64,000 bases of DNA from Chlamydoabsidia padenii (taxonomy: Eukaryota; Mucoromycota; Mucoromycetes; Mucorales; Cunninghamellaceae): contig JAIWND010000002.1 in assembly GCA_025330725.1 (NCBI GenBank), forward strand, positions 992,001 to 1,056,000, written 5' to 3'. Numbering within the stretch: position 1 is the first letter of the stretch; the number at the start of each line of letters is the position of its first letter. Positions 11,543 through 23,561 of this stretch are shown here, piece after piece. The translations under genes were made by a program, and so were the position numbers. A model generated the notes under the pieces. It searched no databases. It worked only from the letters and a program-made list of their open reading frames with translations, and was not told the origin of the DNA.

Positions 11543-11844
11543 TCACATCATAACACAGCATGACCATTTACCCTTTAGTGGCGTAAATGGATCTTCTTTT
11601 ACTGGTCCCCAAAGAGACGGTATTAAAGGATCGGGTGTGCTTGAGCAGAATTCTATCAGGCTGTCCATAAAAAAGTGTCAGTCATTCACTAGCACACTGG
11701 AATGGAAATGGGAACTCACCTTTTGGATGCTTCACTCACTGGTAATCGAGGGAGTTCAAGTTGAGTCTTTAAATTTTGATTATGAATCAAGAGTCGCCGT
11801 AATTTCAACTCCGCCAATTCCTCTCGTGTATGTCGTTTTTGCAT
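11543..11844 (-). CDS. STE18: Heterotrimeric G-protein gamma subunit (Ste18-like)
   Basis: Two exons in phase, 11720-11844 and 11543-11660, encoding 80 residues. MQKRHTREELAELKLRRLLI forms the N-terminal helix that packs on G-beta; LPRLPVSEASKRSLIEFC is the conserved linker (fungal G-gamma reads IPVSEAS...LI-YC), followed by SLWGPVKEDPF. The C-terminus SCCVMM is a CaaX box (CVMM) with a preceding Cys, so prenylation plus palmitoylation and membrane anchoring are expected from the family. It would pair with a G-beta in pheromone or nutrient receptor signalling. The gene is too small and split to appear as one reading frame. No clear copy of the recurrent promoter motif was found directly upstream. 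Confidence 0.92.
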
Positions 11845-12212
11845 GATCTTTTGTTTGTTGAGAAAGGGAAATTCGTGAGTGCGATGATTGCCTGCTTGAT
11901 GTAAAAGTTGGGAAAGAAGAAGAAGAAGAAGAAACTAATTGCGAAGGATGTTGGTATATAAATGGTTATGGTGGGTACACAAAAGAGACCGAGGAGCTGA
12001 AACTTTAAAAAGTCTATCGTGTTGCCTTTAATGCACACAATCAATTCAAGAGACAAGTGTTCCAGTTTTATTAGTTGGTTTTAAATGGTTTATCAAAAAA
12101 AGACAAGTTGAAAAGATATCAAGCTATAACTACATGTAGTTTAAAAACTATAAAGGTATATATATATATATATACAATAATAAACAAAACTAATCTAAAC
12201 CCAGGTATCCAC
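11845..12212. other. G-gamma promoter and VPS72 3' flank
   Basis: A 368-bp AT-rich gap between two minus-strand genes. Contains a TA microsatellite at about 12158-12174; no gene seen. Confidence 0.5.
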
Positions 12213-13823
12213 CTATGTACGTTGTCGATGCTTTTTTCTTGTTGGTTTACTTGATTCTTGTTGATTCGAGTGTGATATATCCTTTGCCATCCATGGAGGA
12301 AACGGTGCCAGCCAATCATCTTCACCAGGTCGTTTCCCTAGCATCATGCGATCCCACCCTTCAGGCACCCCATCTGCACCTTGGCTGTCCATTTCAGTAC
12401 CAGTGTATATCCCCATTGATGTCGACCAGATATAGTTGTGACCCAAACAATGTTTGATGTTTTCGTAAGCTTGTGCAGTGGCGTACGGTGTGTAGGTGAC
12501 AGGTTCGCGGTATCGAGCTTCTTTACCTGTGATCGGGCATGGTAAAGGTTTGATAAAGCGTGGTGATCGATCTGCCCATGATGCAAGCTGTGGTACCCTG
12601 TCGAGTCGATCCAATTCACGATCAGTCAATCCGTCTGTTTTAATATGTTGTAACATGTCATTGGTGTTGTTGTCGTCATTTGGGAAGAAGGTGATGAGGT
12701 TCTTTGTTGCTATTCCACTGTCCTCCACGTCGCGCCGGTAGTGATAATCAAGTAATGCAGGGTCAGTCATATCCACTTGAGTCAATTTGCCGTCTTGATC
12801 ATCCATTATCATCAGTAGTTTACGTGGCTGTACAAGTTGCTTGGGTCCATCTGTGATAGAGTGATATCGTACAAAAGGTCCTTGAATGCCACGCTTCACC
12901 TTGATTTTCGCCTTTGCTTGTCGATCTGCTTCTTTTTGTTGCCATTGTTCTAAAGACGCCCGGTTTTCCTCCTCCGTTATCGCAGCTTCTGCTAATAATT
13001 CTTCTTGAGTCATATGACGCACTTCAGGTCGGATCCGCTTGGGTAAGAGTGCCTAATAACAAATGATAGACGATACATGTGAGTCATCAACAAGGTGAGA
13101 TGTATAGTTTTTCTATTACCTTTTTAAATTCACTTTCACGAAGTTGTTCTTCCACCTGCATTCGGTTCAAGATGGTTTTCGTTCGAAGAGACTGTCGACT
13201 ACTAAGATCGAGTGAGTGTTGCCGTGCGGTTTCTTGTTGTTGTTTTTTGCTGGGTCGTCCTGATTTGTTAACTTTGACACTCTGTGTTTTAGATATAGCT
13301 GGTGCTCGGGTGGTTTTTTGTAGTATTTGTTGTTGCCGTTTATTCTAAATGACATGTATACAATACAATAAAATACAGTTAATAACAGTAGAATACATAT
13401 TGTTTACTTCTTTACCCACCTGCCGTTCTGATATCCTGATCTGTTTCTCTTCTTCCTCCGCCAACTGTTCCTGTTCAGCTTCGCCTTCTGATTCATCCAA
13501 GTCAAAGTCAGAGTCCACAGTATCCACAGCTTCATCTAAATAGGAATAAAAATAATATATATAAAAAGTAGAATGAGTCAAGTGATTATATCTGTTGGTT
13601 GTATTATACCTATTTCAGAGAAGGCTTCGTCGTCGCTTTCACCCATTTCAAAGAGTTCTTCCATATCAGCTTCTTTGTCCAGCAAAGCACGCATCCTAAA
13701 CAAAAAAACAAAAAAACAAAAATATAAAGACGCCAAATTATTAAGACAAAGTGTAAGCAGACAATGATCCACTTACCTATTACCGGCATTAGATCTCCTT
13801 TCCCGCTGTTGGACAAGTGACAT
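12213..13823 (-). CDS. VPS72: SWR1 complex subunit VPS72/YL1 (Swc2)
   Basis: Histone-chaperone subunit that binds H2A.Z for SWR1-mediated exchange. Five exons in phase: 13777-13823, 13610-13695, 13420-13535, 13120-13344, 12213-13052; 437 residues. MSLVQQRERRSNAGNR and the acidic EEEEK/DSDFDLDESEGE stretch form the YL1 N-terminal H2A.Z-binding region, followed by a Gln/Lys/Arg-rich segment. The YL1 C-terminal domain is seen as CPITGKEARYREPVTYTPYA, then AYENIK. The tail is basic (KPTRKKHRQRT). It shares a 597-bp promoter with the divergent NoxR gene; a GCGGGAATTAAAA element lies 105 bp upstream. Confidence 0.93.
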
Positions 13824-14420
13824 GATTTAGTTGAGGATAATAAAAATAAAAAAAAGTGGTGTAAAAAGAAGTGAAAGAAAAACAAGATAAATCTTCACCC
13901 TGCGTGTGAACAAAAATAGCTGATTGGGCGGGAATTAAAAATAATTGACGACCTTCTTCAAGAGAGCAAATCAAGTCAAACCATGCAAATGTGCATATAA
14001 ATAAAGCTGAGCACTCACATACACTAAGAATCCACTATTCTGATATTCCTATTTGCTGGTACCTTACCAAGGAGGTATTCATTGTCATGATTTGGGCAAC
14101 TCAAAAGCTTAAAAGACTCAACCAATGCATTGTGGGTCTATTTCTGCTCAATTCTGTCTGTTGAATCTTGTCTCCTTACTATTCCATTACCCATGATCTG
14201 ATTTTTTTTTTTTTTTTTTTTTTTTTACATTGATGTACGACGATGACCGAAACGTGCATTGATAGAACGGATGGTTTTTCATCAATACAAAGGATATGCA
14301 TGATCAAAAAGTTCAAGCCCCGCTTTTGGAAAAGATAAAAACGAAAAATTACAGTTTTGAATTTCCTTCTCTCTTTCCGTTTAACTTTTACAAGAATAGA
14401 AAAAGTACACATACATTGCA
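13824..14420. promoter_or_regulatory. Divergent promoter of VPS72 and NoxR
   Basis: Head-to-head intergenic region. It contains GCGGGAATTAAAA at 13928 (105 bp from the VPS72 ATG) and GTTCAAGCCCCGCTTTT at 14311 (95 bp from the NoxR ATG): two variants of the recurrent element, one near each gene. A T26 run lies at 14201-14226. Confidence 0.5.
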
Positions 14421-16114
14421 ATGGTATCAAAGGTAAATAAAAAAGAAAATTGTAGGTATTGCACCTTACGTATTATATGATGTCATTAAGATATACGTTA
14501 ACATGTATTCATCATTTTACCTTTTCTTTATCGAAACATAGGTTGATCTTCAACGATGGCAAAAAGCATGTCACGCATTTGATAGTCAAAATTATATAAA
14601 AGCACTGGACACATTATTAGTAAGTTGCCATATCTTGAAAGTATGATCAAAAGAAGCATGCGTCTGATATGCTTGTTAATCACTTTTTTTGTTGGATCTC
14701 CTTTTTTGCCACAAGAAATGCTGCCCAAGCTCAAAAACATACTTCAATATTGGTGTAATCATGCTGGCACTCCATGATTATCAGCATGCGGTAAGAAAAG
14801 GAAAAAAAGAAAAAGAAAGACAAACACAATCACTTTATGGCAGTAACTAATAATCCCTTGCCCCCCCTTTTTTTTTGTAATGTTATTGTCACACAAAGTC
14901 AAATGTGTTTGCCAAGGCTATAGAGCATGATCCTTACCTCTCTATTGCCTATTTCCAATCTGGTGTGTCTAATATTATGCTTGGTAATTTTGGCTTGGCT
15001 GTCAACTATTTCGATCTCACTTACCAGGTAAACATGAAAATATGGCAAATGATAGGATACTTATTCTCCCTGCTTGTTTATATAGAGTCTTCGTGGTAAC
15101 AAGTCAATCAACTATCGGCAATTAGGTCTGGACTTTACTTTGTATGCGTGTGAAATACTCTACAATCGTGGGATGTGTCAAATTTATTTGGATAATGAAT
15201 CAGCAGGGATGGGCGATCTATACCAAGCTCAACAACTCAAGATGAATCAGCGGCATCACATCATTGATCAAGCAACTCTAGATACTGAACGATCCACATT
15301 TGGTGTCTACTCTATTCCACCTGGTGTTATCTATCGCCCAAGAGAGTACCAGCTACAACTCCTCACAGCAAACGATTCATCGACCTCATTACACAACTAT
15401 TACAGCTTCACTTTGTTGGAGTTTCTCTTTTTGGATCAGCACAATCGGAAAACTCAAACCAAACCACCACTGTACATACAACAACAACAACAACAACAAC
15501 AGCAACAAAAGAAAAACAATAAACATGATGGCATGTATCAGCATTATCGCCATATCCCGAAATACGTATCAAAGTACTTGATAGCAGCCATAACCAAAGA
15601 CAAGATCAACATGGCAGCAACAGCATTAAAACCTTTACCATCAGTATCCCTCAGCTCACCACTTTGTCTTCAATTGCAACAGCATAAAGGAATCACCATG
15701 CAACACACTAAACGACCTAGCAAATCAAACACCAACAAGAATCCTCAAGACGGTTATGCTCACTCTGAACGATACAATGATGAATATTCATGTCCTCTTG
15801 ATCAGTCATTCGGTAATGGAGATGGCCGAATCAAGCTAAAGATTCATTTTGAAGACACTCATATCCTGGTGGTGAACTCTGATATTGCTTTTGAAGATCT
15901 CTGGATCAAGGTGCATGACAAACTCAATGTATCTAATGGTAGGCGTCTCATGCTACATATCAAGAATGAAGGTGGTATTTTGACTCACATGATTGATGAC
16001 GAAGGCTGGTCTTTGGCGAAAAGATTGATGATTCATCTTAACTCTGGGAAGCGTATGACCAAATCGAGATATGCAGGCAAAATCGAGATCTGGTGCACGG
16101 CTTTGAACAAGTAG
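14421..16114 (+). CDS. noxR: NADPH oxidase activator NoxR (p67phox-like)
   Basis: Five exons in phase: 14421-14432, 14542-14619, 14716-14790, 14899-15027, 15086-16114; 440 residues. The N-terminal half is a TPR array of p67phox type: YFNIGVIMLALHDYQHA, then FAKAIEHDPYLSIAYFQSGV, then LYACEILYNRGMCQIYL. A segment after the TPRs (STFGVYSIPPGVIYRP) corresponds to the activation region. A Gln run (about residues 210-222) and a disordered linker lead to a C-terminal PB1 domain (IKLKIHFEDTHILVV to the end). There is no SH3 domain, as in other fungal NoxR proteins. With Rac and Nox it drives localised superoxide production in hyphal development. The acceptor before 14716 is CAAG, and exon 1 encodes only four residues. 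Confidence 0.9.
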
Positions 16115-17567
16115 TAATAGTATAATTGTATTTAATCCCCCTTACTTGCCCCCCCTTTTTTTTTACTCCTTTGGACCAAAATCTTTTGATCTATTCACAA
16201 CTGGTAATAGTCTATGTAATACCTTATTTATTTTGTATCTTCAATAAAAAAGGCTGTTTATATTTAAATCCCGCAATCATGCAAAAATTACTTCTCCGTC
16301 TTTTAATGAATACAGCTGACGTCTTTGTTGCTGGTGTGTATAAATGAATTTATCCATCCATCATCTGTCTGACGCAAAAAAAGGCAGTACATATTGACAT
16401 ATCTTGTCTCTGTGTCATATAGGAAAAAACGATTTAAAGATCGCCATCGGCGGCATTTCAAATCAAGCTCCTACTATCGGCCGGCAGAGCTGATGGCTCC
16501 ATACCATAATACAAAATGTATAAATCACCTCTCCTCTTTTTTTTTAAATTATGCTTTCTATGTTTCTTTGACGTGAGAATAAAAGAAAGGGAATCTACCT
16601 TGGTTCTTGAGAGCATGCGACTAATCAATTTCTTTTTTCGGACGAGGTATGCATGATCTCGAATCCACCCTTTCTTTTGCTGTTTTAACATGCCACTTTT
16701 TATTTTATTACCCTTGTATTGTTCTTGAGGATGGCGAATGCCTTTTAGCTTTGATAGGATGGCGGGGATTGAATATTTAGAGTGTCAAGACCCTGTATGA
16801 TAAAGATTTACCCGCTTCCGGGATACAATTCTGTTTTCTGCATTCTGGAAAGGATGATCGGTGCCAGATGTATATCACCTTTTTTTTTTTTTTTTTTTTC
16901 CCTATTCTGCATTGGTGGTGTCTTTTTTTTTTGTGACAATTATAACAAAAACACCTACATGATGAAGTGATACCAAGATACAGACTTTCAAGGTCTGTTT
17001 TTTTTAACCATCCTTTTTAAGTTACATTTGTAGAAATATAGTATTGTTTTTTAATAGGTCTGATTGGTTTGAAACGAACGGCATTTGAAATGAGGACACC
17101 CTCCGAGAGCAATAAACCCTGCCTACCTTCTCCGTGAGAAAAAAGATAACGGATAGTTTGCCTTGATATAGACTATCACGATCCAATTTTCGCACGGTGG
17201 TGATGCAGGAGGTAGAAAATGTACAAAAACGGACAAATTTATTGACAGGCGGGCAAACTACAAAAAGTCAGTGTTCCCTATTGTGCACGATCGTTCCAAG
17301 AAAAAGTGGTTCATTTGCTATCGGGATGATACCAAGTAGAGCATTCTACCTGAGTCATGAGGTAGAAAAGTAGAAAAACCAATCAAAAGTACATGATATA
17401 AAGAAATAGTAAGCTTCAATAAGCGGGATTTAAAAAATTAGACGTTAAAATTTTTTCAATAAAAGGCGACTTGACCTCCATTTCATTTTTACCTCTTTCT
17501 TTCGCTTTATTTTTTATTTTTTATTTGTCCCCTCATCCATATACCATACTATTCAATTTACGACTAT
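16115..17567. other. Gene-poor 1.45 kb region and PTR2 promoter
   Basis: No supported gene. An orphan TTTAAATCCCGC copy at 16263-16274 is followed 3 bp later by an ATG with a 22-codon frame (MQKLLLRLLMNTADVFVAGV...), too short to call. A T19 run lies near 16881. GCGGGATTTAAA at 17423-17434 is 134 bp upstream of the PTR2 start. Confidence 0.45.
17423..17434. promoter_or_regulatory. GCGGGATTTAAA element upstream of PTR2
   Basis: Near-consensus copy of the recurrent motif, 134 bp before the ATG; here it reads in the sense direction, so orientation is not fixed. Confidence 0.5.
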
Positions 17568-19525
17568 ATGGAAAATAACGAACACAACTACAACACAACG
17601 ACAATGTCTGAAAAGACAGAAACTAAAAAACTGGACGACTCATACCAAGGATCGATTGTTGGGTCACACGAATTCGATACTCACGACGAAAACTTGTATG
17701 GACCTGAACCTACTGATGAAGAATGGAAATCTTTACCAGAAGAATCAGATTATATCCCCAAGGCTGCTTACTTGGTTATATTGGTTGAATTCTGTGAACG
17801 GTTTACGTACTATGGTTTAAGTGGTCCCTTCCAAAACTACGTCCAATATCCTGACCCTCCCTCTTATCCTGCTGGTCAACCTGGTGCTCTTGGTAAAGGT
17901 CAACAAACTGCCACTGCTCTCACCACCTTTTTCCAATTCTGGTGCTATATTACTCCTATCATTGGGTAAGTAACTGAAAAAGAAAAAGAGACATTGGTCC
18001 GCTGATTATTTTTTTTTTTTTTTTTGACACATAGTGCCGTTATTGCTGATCAGTATCTTGGAAAATATCAAACGATTGTGATCTTCTCAGCGATCTACTT
18101 TGTTGGATTGATTATTCTCACATGTACAGCTATTCCTAATGCCCTCGCTTCAGGTGCAGCCTTTCCTGGATTTGTCGTTGCCATCATCATCATCGGTCTA
18201 GGCACGGGTGGTATCAAAGCCAATGTATCACCTTTGGTGGCGGAACAATACGTACAAAAAACACCATTTGTCAAGACTCTCAAGAATGGCAAACGGGTGA
18301 TCGTGACTCCTCAAGCAACCTACCAAAAGATCTTCAACATGTTTTACTGGGGGATCAACGTGGGCTCTCTGTCTGCCATTGCTACTACCGAATTGGAAAA
18401 ACAGGTTGGATTCTGGCCGGCCTATCTCTTACCTACCGCCATGTTTGTGCCTTGTATCATCGTCGTCGTGCTCGGTCGCAACCATTACATTCAAAACCCT
18501 CCTCGTGGATCTGTCTTTGTTGAAGCCGGTCGCTTGTTTGCCATGACGATTAAAGTCAAGGGGAACATTGAAGCTTGTAAACCTTCCAATTTGATTCACA
18601 CTCATCCTGATTTGGTGGCAAAGGCGACATGGGATGATATCTTTGTTGATGAATTACGTCGAACCTTGCGTGCTTGTGTTGTCTTTTGTTGGTATCCTAT
18701 CTACTGGTTGTGTTATTCTCAAATGACCAATAACTTGGTCTCAATGGCTGGTAAGTAAATGATGATCATGATCATGATACATGTTATTGATTCACCTCTC
18801 TCTTTTTTTTTTTGATAGGTACTATGCAAACCGGCGACGTCCCGAACGATATTATGCAAAATATTGATCCTATCTGTTTGATCATCTTTATCCCCATCAT
18901 GGATCAGTTTGGTTATCCTCTCCTTCGAAGACTCGGACTGCCCATGAGACCTATGGTCAGAATTTCATGTGGTTTCTTCTTTGCTGCCGTGGCAATGGGC
19001 TACACTGCGGGTATTCAATCAATGGTCTACAACTCTCCTCCCAACTATGATCATCCTGATGGACCCAATTGGATCTCCGGTGCCTATATCATCCCGTCTT
19101 ATGTCTTTGTTGCCATCTCTGAAATCTTTTGTGCTATCACTGGTATGGAATATGCTTACAAGAAGGCTCCTCAATCTATGAAATCCATCGTCATGGCTCT
19201 CTTCCTCCTCACCAATTGTTTTGCCTCCATCCTCGCCTTTGCTTTGGTCTCTGTGGCTGTGGATCCCAAGTTAAAGTAAGTAGCTGTTGATTGAAAAATC
19301 CAATGTACCTAACTTTTTTTTTTTTTTGTTTATAGATGGATGTATACTGGTATCTCGATCACTGCTGCCGTTTGCTGTGTCCTCTTCTACGTCTGCCATC
19401 ACAAGAATGATGCTACTGATAAGGATGAAGATGCTATCGTTAGAAGTGATACCGAAAAGGAAGGCTATGGAAACAATCATGTAATGGCAACTGCGGAATA
19501 CGAAGCTGAAAAAGGTGCCATATAA
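17568..19525 (+). CDS. PTR2: Proton-coupled oligopeptide transporter (PTR2/POT family)
   Basis: Plasma-membrane di-/tripeptide importer. Four exons in phase: 17568-17965, 18035-18750, 18819-19275, 19336-19525; 586 residues, normal for the family. The POT signature on helix 1 is present as EFCERFTYYGL, a central family motif as GLGTGGIKANVSPLVAEQY, and FYWGINVGSL marks the next helix. Twelve hydrophobic segments are expected and most are visible. The N-terminus (about 65 residues) and C-terminus are hydrophilic and acidic. The first ATG is used; an in-frame ATG 12 codons later (MSEKTETK) is an alternative start. Introns contain 10-22 bp T tracts. Confidence 0.93.
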
Positions 19526-20571
19526 ACAAACATCAAGGTGGAATCTCTTCTACTGCTTTAAGATACATCTGTGGCGGGTCTATTCCTTTTTTTTTTTTTT
19601 TTGTGTTGTATGTTATAATCTGACCAGAAGCGGGACTTCTCACGTTACACTAGTATTTCCCCTTTGGTACTTTATAGTTTATATGTATATCCCATGTTTT
19701 ACTACTTTTATATTTATACACCTCTCCCTCACCATCATATCTAAACTCCTTTATTCACCATTGTATAGTTAATAAATGTCTGTTTCCCGTATGGAATACT
19801 GTTTAAAATGTAGGATTGTTGAAGTAGTCTTGCAAAAAAAGTCAAATGATGGTCCATAATTTGCGATTCATGCAAAAAAAAGGATAATTCAAAACCCGAC
19901 TTTTCAAAAGAAAGATGTGATCAACTTCCTTTTTGTTTTACCTTTTACATAACCTCTTCTTTTCTTTTATTCAATAAACATAGGCTCCATAAATGTTATT
20001 TGCTGATAAAATTTTACTCATTCATATAAAAAGTGGCAGGTAAACCCTGGAAATCAGGATTTTTAAATGTCTCTTTAAGAAGCAACCACCAATGAAATAG
20101 AAGCGGGATGTGAATAATACAACATAAAAATCTTACCAATGGTTCCCACTATCATAGTATAATAAGTAACTTCTTCTTTGTTATCGAGTGGAAGTTACTA
20201 AAAGCAGAACAACGTTATCATCAAGTAAAACTAGCCTATGAAAACATAAAGTAAAGGATAAGAAAAAGTTTGGGAGAATACAGGATCAAAAAGTAATACG
20301 TATACAAGATCTGATGGTCATCGAGCTTGTAGGTATTCACTTAACTCATTTAGTCTCTTTATCATTCCACTTTGTAGGCTTTAGCTCAAAGGTTTAATTA
20401 TCTAGAACAATATCAATTTGGATGCAAAGGAATGATGTTTGACGACTCTTGCATTGTAATTGCGGGAGTTAAAAAGGTATAAAGTATTCAAACTCAATTT
20501 TGTTTTTTGTTTTTGTTTTGCACCTTTTTCCTCCTCCTCTCTGATTCTTTTTTTTTATTTTTATTGCTGCC
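19526..20571. other. Intergenic 1 kb with orphan motif copies
   Basis: No gene seen. ATTCAAAACCCGAC at 19887 and GCGGGATGTGAAT at 20103 are orphan copies of the recurrent motif; GCGGGAGTTAAAA at 20462 is 100 bp upstream of the CCDC25 homolog and is its likely promoter copy. Confidence 0.45.
20462..20474. promoter_or_regulatory. GCGGGAGTTAAAA element upstream of CCDC25 homolog
   Basis: Variant of the recurrent motif, about 98 bp before the start codon. Confidence 0.4.
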
Positions 20572-21650
20572 ATGGTCTTGTTTTTTGAAAGCACAGGTAA
20601 TACCTAATAATCCATCATACCAGGTAATATGGTTGAAGAACTCACTATTTATCCTTCTGTTTTGTAGTTGTAGATCCTCCTGTGACAATTTACATGGGTA
20701 GAGATAAGTTTGAAAGTAAGTGATCATGGACAACATTAAAGATAGATAGAACACATAAAATACCAACTAAAGGTCTTATTTTATTAACATGTATAGATGA
20801 AGACTTGATTAAATATGGATACCCTGAAGATATTTGGTAAAACATGGCGGAAAGGGACGAACAATTATCTGATGTACTCATTGAGTATGATTTGGATCAT
20901 CTTTCTTTATTATAGGGTAAGGCTTAACACTGGTATTGAACCTTACGTTATTAACTAATTCTTTATTCTCTTTTTATATCTAGTTTCACGTCGACAAACT
21001 ATCAAGTGCGCACGTATACGTCCGACTGGCACCTGGACAAACCTGGCTCGATATCCCTGAAAAGGTGGTGGAAGATTGCGCTCAGCTAGTCAAAGCGAAT
21101 AGTATTGAAGGTAAGAAGAAGCATATGAAACCTATCACCTCGAACAATCGAGACTCACTAATATGATATGTCACTTAATTTAGGTAACAAGAAGAATGGT
21201 ATCACGGTGATCTACACTCCTTGGGACAATTTGAAAAAGACACCTGGAATGGAAACTGGACAAGTTACCTTTTTCAATCACAAAAAAGTCAAACGGGTGC
21301 ATGTGGAAAAACGGATCAATGAAATCGTCAATCGACTGAACAAGACAAAGGTGGAACGGGAAGTGGATTATCAACATGAAAAGATTCAACGGGAAAAGAT
21401 TGATCGAAAGGCTGCTAGGGAATCCGAATTTATACAAGTAAGTTGGTTATAGTATATGTGTGTGGGTCAAGTACTCATTCTCTTTCTCTCTCTTTGTAAC
21501 ATGTAGAAAGAAGAAATCATGCGGTTGGCAGCGGAAAAACAAAAGGCGGAACAGGAAATCCAAGCTATGTTTGATGAAAGCAACATGACAAGCAATTACC
21601 GGGAACACGAAGTGGAAGACATCAATGCTGCAGAAGAAGATTTTATGTAG
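20572..21650 (+). CDS. CCDC25: CCDC25/Jlp2 family protein (NFACT-R domain), with one-nucleotide exon
   Basis: 210 residues versus 208 in human CCDC25. Seven exons: 20572-20596, 20674-20715, 20797-20836, 20916 (one base), 20984-21110, 21184-21437, 21507-21650. MVLFFEST, then [20 protein letters not shown] and [19 protein letters not shown] match the family closely, as do [20 protein letters not shown] and [12 protein letters not shown]. The Trp codon of DIWFH is split TG|G|TTT: exon 3 ends in TG, and the missing G is supplied only by the single base at 20916, flanked by TTATAG and GTAAGG. The C-terminal third is a charged coiled coil. In the family, yeast Jlp2 is poorly characterised and human CCDC25 is reported as a DNA sensor; the ancestral role is probably RNA- or ribosome-linked through NFACT-R. 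Confidence 0.93.
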
Positions 21651-22183
21651 TGGATTAGAATAGAATAGTAGAATAGAAATTAAACTTGATTACCCAATCT
21701 CAACTTATTAATAAATCTCTTTATATAACAGTAACAATAATCTTATCGCTAATAATACATGGAGGGGGTCTTTTTATAGATTGTATGTATCGGTACCAAG
21801 GAAATGAATAGAAATGTTCACTGTGAAACAATGAATTATGTAGAATGATCGTCTTTGATAAACCAACTTGTCCTGTTGCATTGATGGAATTCTAAAATTA
21901 GCAACTTTTATACTCAGATCAGAACATGGCACAATGAAAGGTCGATCATCGATTAGCGCAAGGGATTTCTGTATTCTGTTCGGTCGAGACTTTTTCTTCT
22001 TTTCAAAACGTGAAACTGCCCGTCAGTCAACGCACATGCCATTGGGTCGAAAAAAGAGGGTCCGAATTGCACTCCGACAATACTTCCTTTTGTGCCAAAC
22101 TTTTTTCAAATAAAGAAGCGGCGGCCTTTTACATTTTTTTCTTCTTTTCCTTCTTATTTTACATCCTTACAATTATCAACAAA
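21651..22183. other. Intergenic, GNAT promoter
   Basis: 533 bp with CCDC25 3' UTR and the GNAT promoter. No convincing copy of the recurrent motif and no gene. Confidence 0.5.
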
Positions 22184-23012
22184 ATGAGCATGTCTATTGC
22201 ACCGCCACCTATGACTCCATCTCACCGTATCAGCCGTAAACTTACTGTTTGTGCTGAAAGCAAAGAAATTAACGTACGACCTGTTGTTAAAGGTAAAGTA
22301 TTCTCTCTCTCCCTCTCTCTCATATAAAAATACATTTTGACTCAATCATTCTTTTTGTTTATCTTTGACAGGTGCCATTAAAGAAGCTTCTCATACCTTA
22401 ACTGACTGTTTTGCCAACAATACTGTTCTCAACTGGTGCGCACGGGGAACTCCTACCAATGACTTTTTATTCACTTACTTTAAAACACTCACCAACTCGA
22501 CGACCCTATCAAGCCGGGACTTTGTTGTACAAGTCGAAGGATGCAAAGGCGTGATGATATGGACCAACCAAACTCAAGCATTCTCCTTCCCCTCTGCTGC
22601 CAAACTCGCACGTATGATTGGATGGGCAGCCGCTCTACGATGCTTGATGCAATACCAACCTTGGCGGGACAAGTGGCGTCGTAAGGTGACGGCGAACTAT
22701 GATCATTACCTCACCATTGCTTACCTTGGGGTGTTAACACATGAACAACGTAAAGGGCTGGGATCGGCTTTATTGAAATATGTATTGGACAAGGCAGACA
22801 CAGCTCATTATCCCGTTTGTGTCGAAGTGACGGAAATCAATACGATACCCTTTTTTGAACGACATGGTTTTGTCATTAAAGCCCAAGGTTTGGTATGCAA
22901 CAACTCGGAATTGCCTGTGGTCTTGATGGTGCGCGAACCTGTACTTACTACCGATACTCCTACACCACTACGATTGAAACCTGGTCGCTCCGATTCTGAT
23001 AACTTGGTTTAG
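22184..23012 (+). CDS. GNAT-family N-acetyltransferase
   Basis: Two exons in phase, 22184-22292 and 22372-23012; 249 residues. The GNAT acetyl-CoA loop is seen as LTHEQRKGLGSALLKYVLDKA (R-x-x-G-x-G/A), preceded by the strand TIAYLGV and followed by CVEVTEINTIPFFERHGFVI, the usual beta5-alpha4 ending. The N-terminal 35 residues (MSMSIAPPPMTPSHRISRK) are disordered. A mid-region WAAALRCLMQYQPWRDKWRR looks like the arm seen in fungal GNATs of unknown substrate. Substrate cannot be assigned. Confidence 0.88.
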
Positions 23013-23561
23013 TTTAGTTCTCTCTCTCTCTCTCTGTCTCCCTCTTTATTTAGTGTATATAGTCATCATTTATCATTATTATCATCATTTTATTGTTTAT
23101 CATTCCCCAACCTCCCTCATCCACGTCATACTATATATTTTTTAGTCCCCTTGTGAATAAAAAAAAGCTTACTTATTATCTCTCTGACATCTATAGTAGC
23201 ACATGCATGAATGATGCCTTACTACTTTTGGTTTAATGTCTTCTCCTTGAGTGCGAAGGCTTGACTTGGTACGGTTATTGGGTTTTGGTGCTAAATGTTA
23301 AAAAGAGGACACTGGTTTCAGGGGTAATCAGGTAAAGATCGTGATCATTTAAAAGTGCCATGATTCAAATTGACCTATTAGTAAAACAAACAGGAAGATG
23401 GAGATAGACAAAAGGATAGTTTGAATGATGATTTTATTAATAACAAAGATTATTATTGTGTCTAAACTACAGTACCAGCATCTATCAACTTTGACTATAT
23501 AGGCCTAATCTAAAAAAACAACAACAACAACTATAATTACAATAAATAGACTAACCTTAGT
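23013..23561. other. Convergent intergenic region
   Basis: Between the GNAT stop (plus) and the Rieske stop (minus). A CT microsatellite at 23018-23037; no gene seen. Confidence 0.5.

Noticed and set aside
15481..15510. CAA repeat as an intergenic microsatellite or artefact
   Set aside because: It is in frame within NoxR, encoding a Gln run in the disordered linker between the TPR and PB1 regions.
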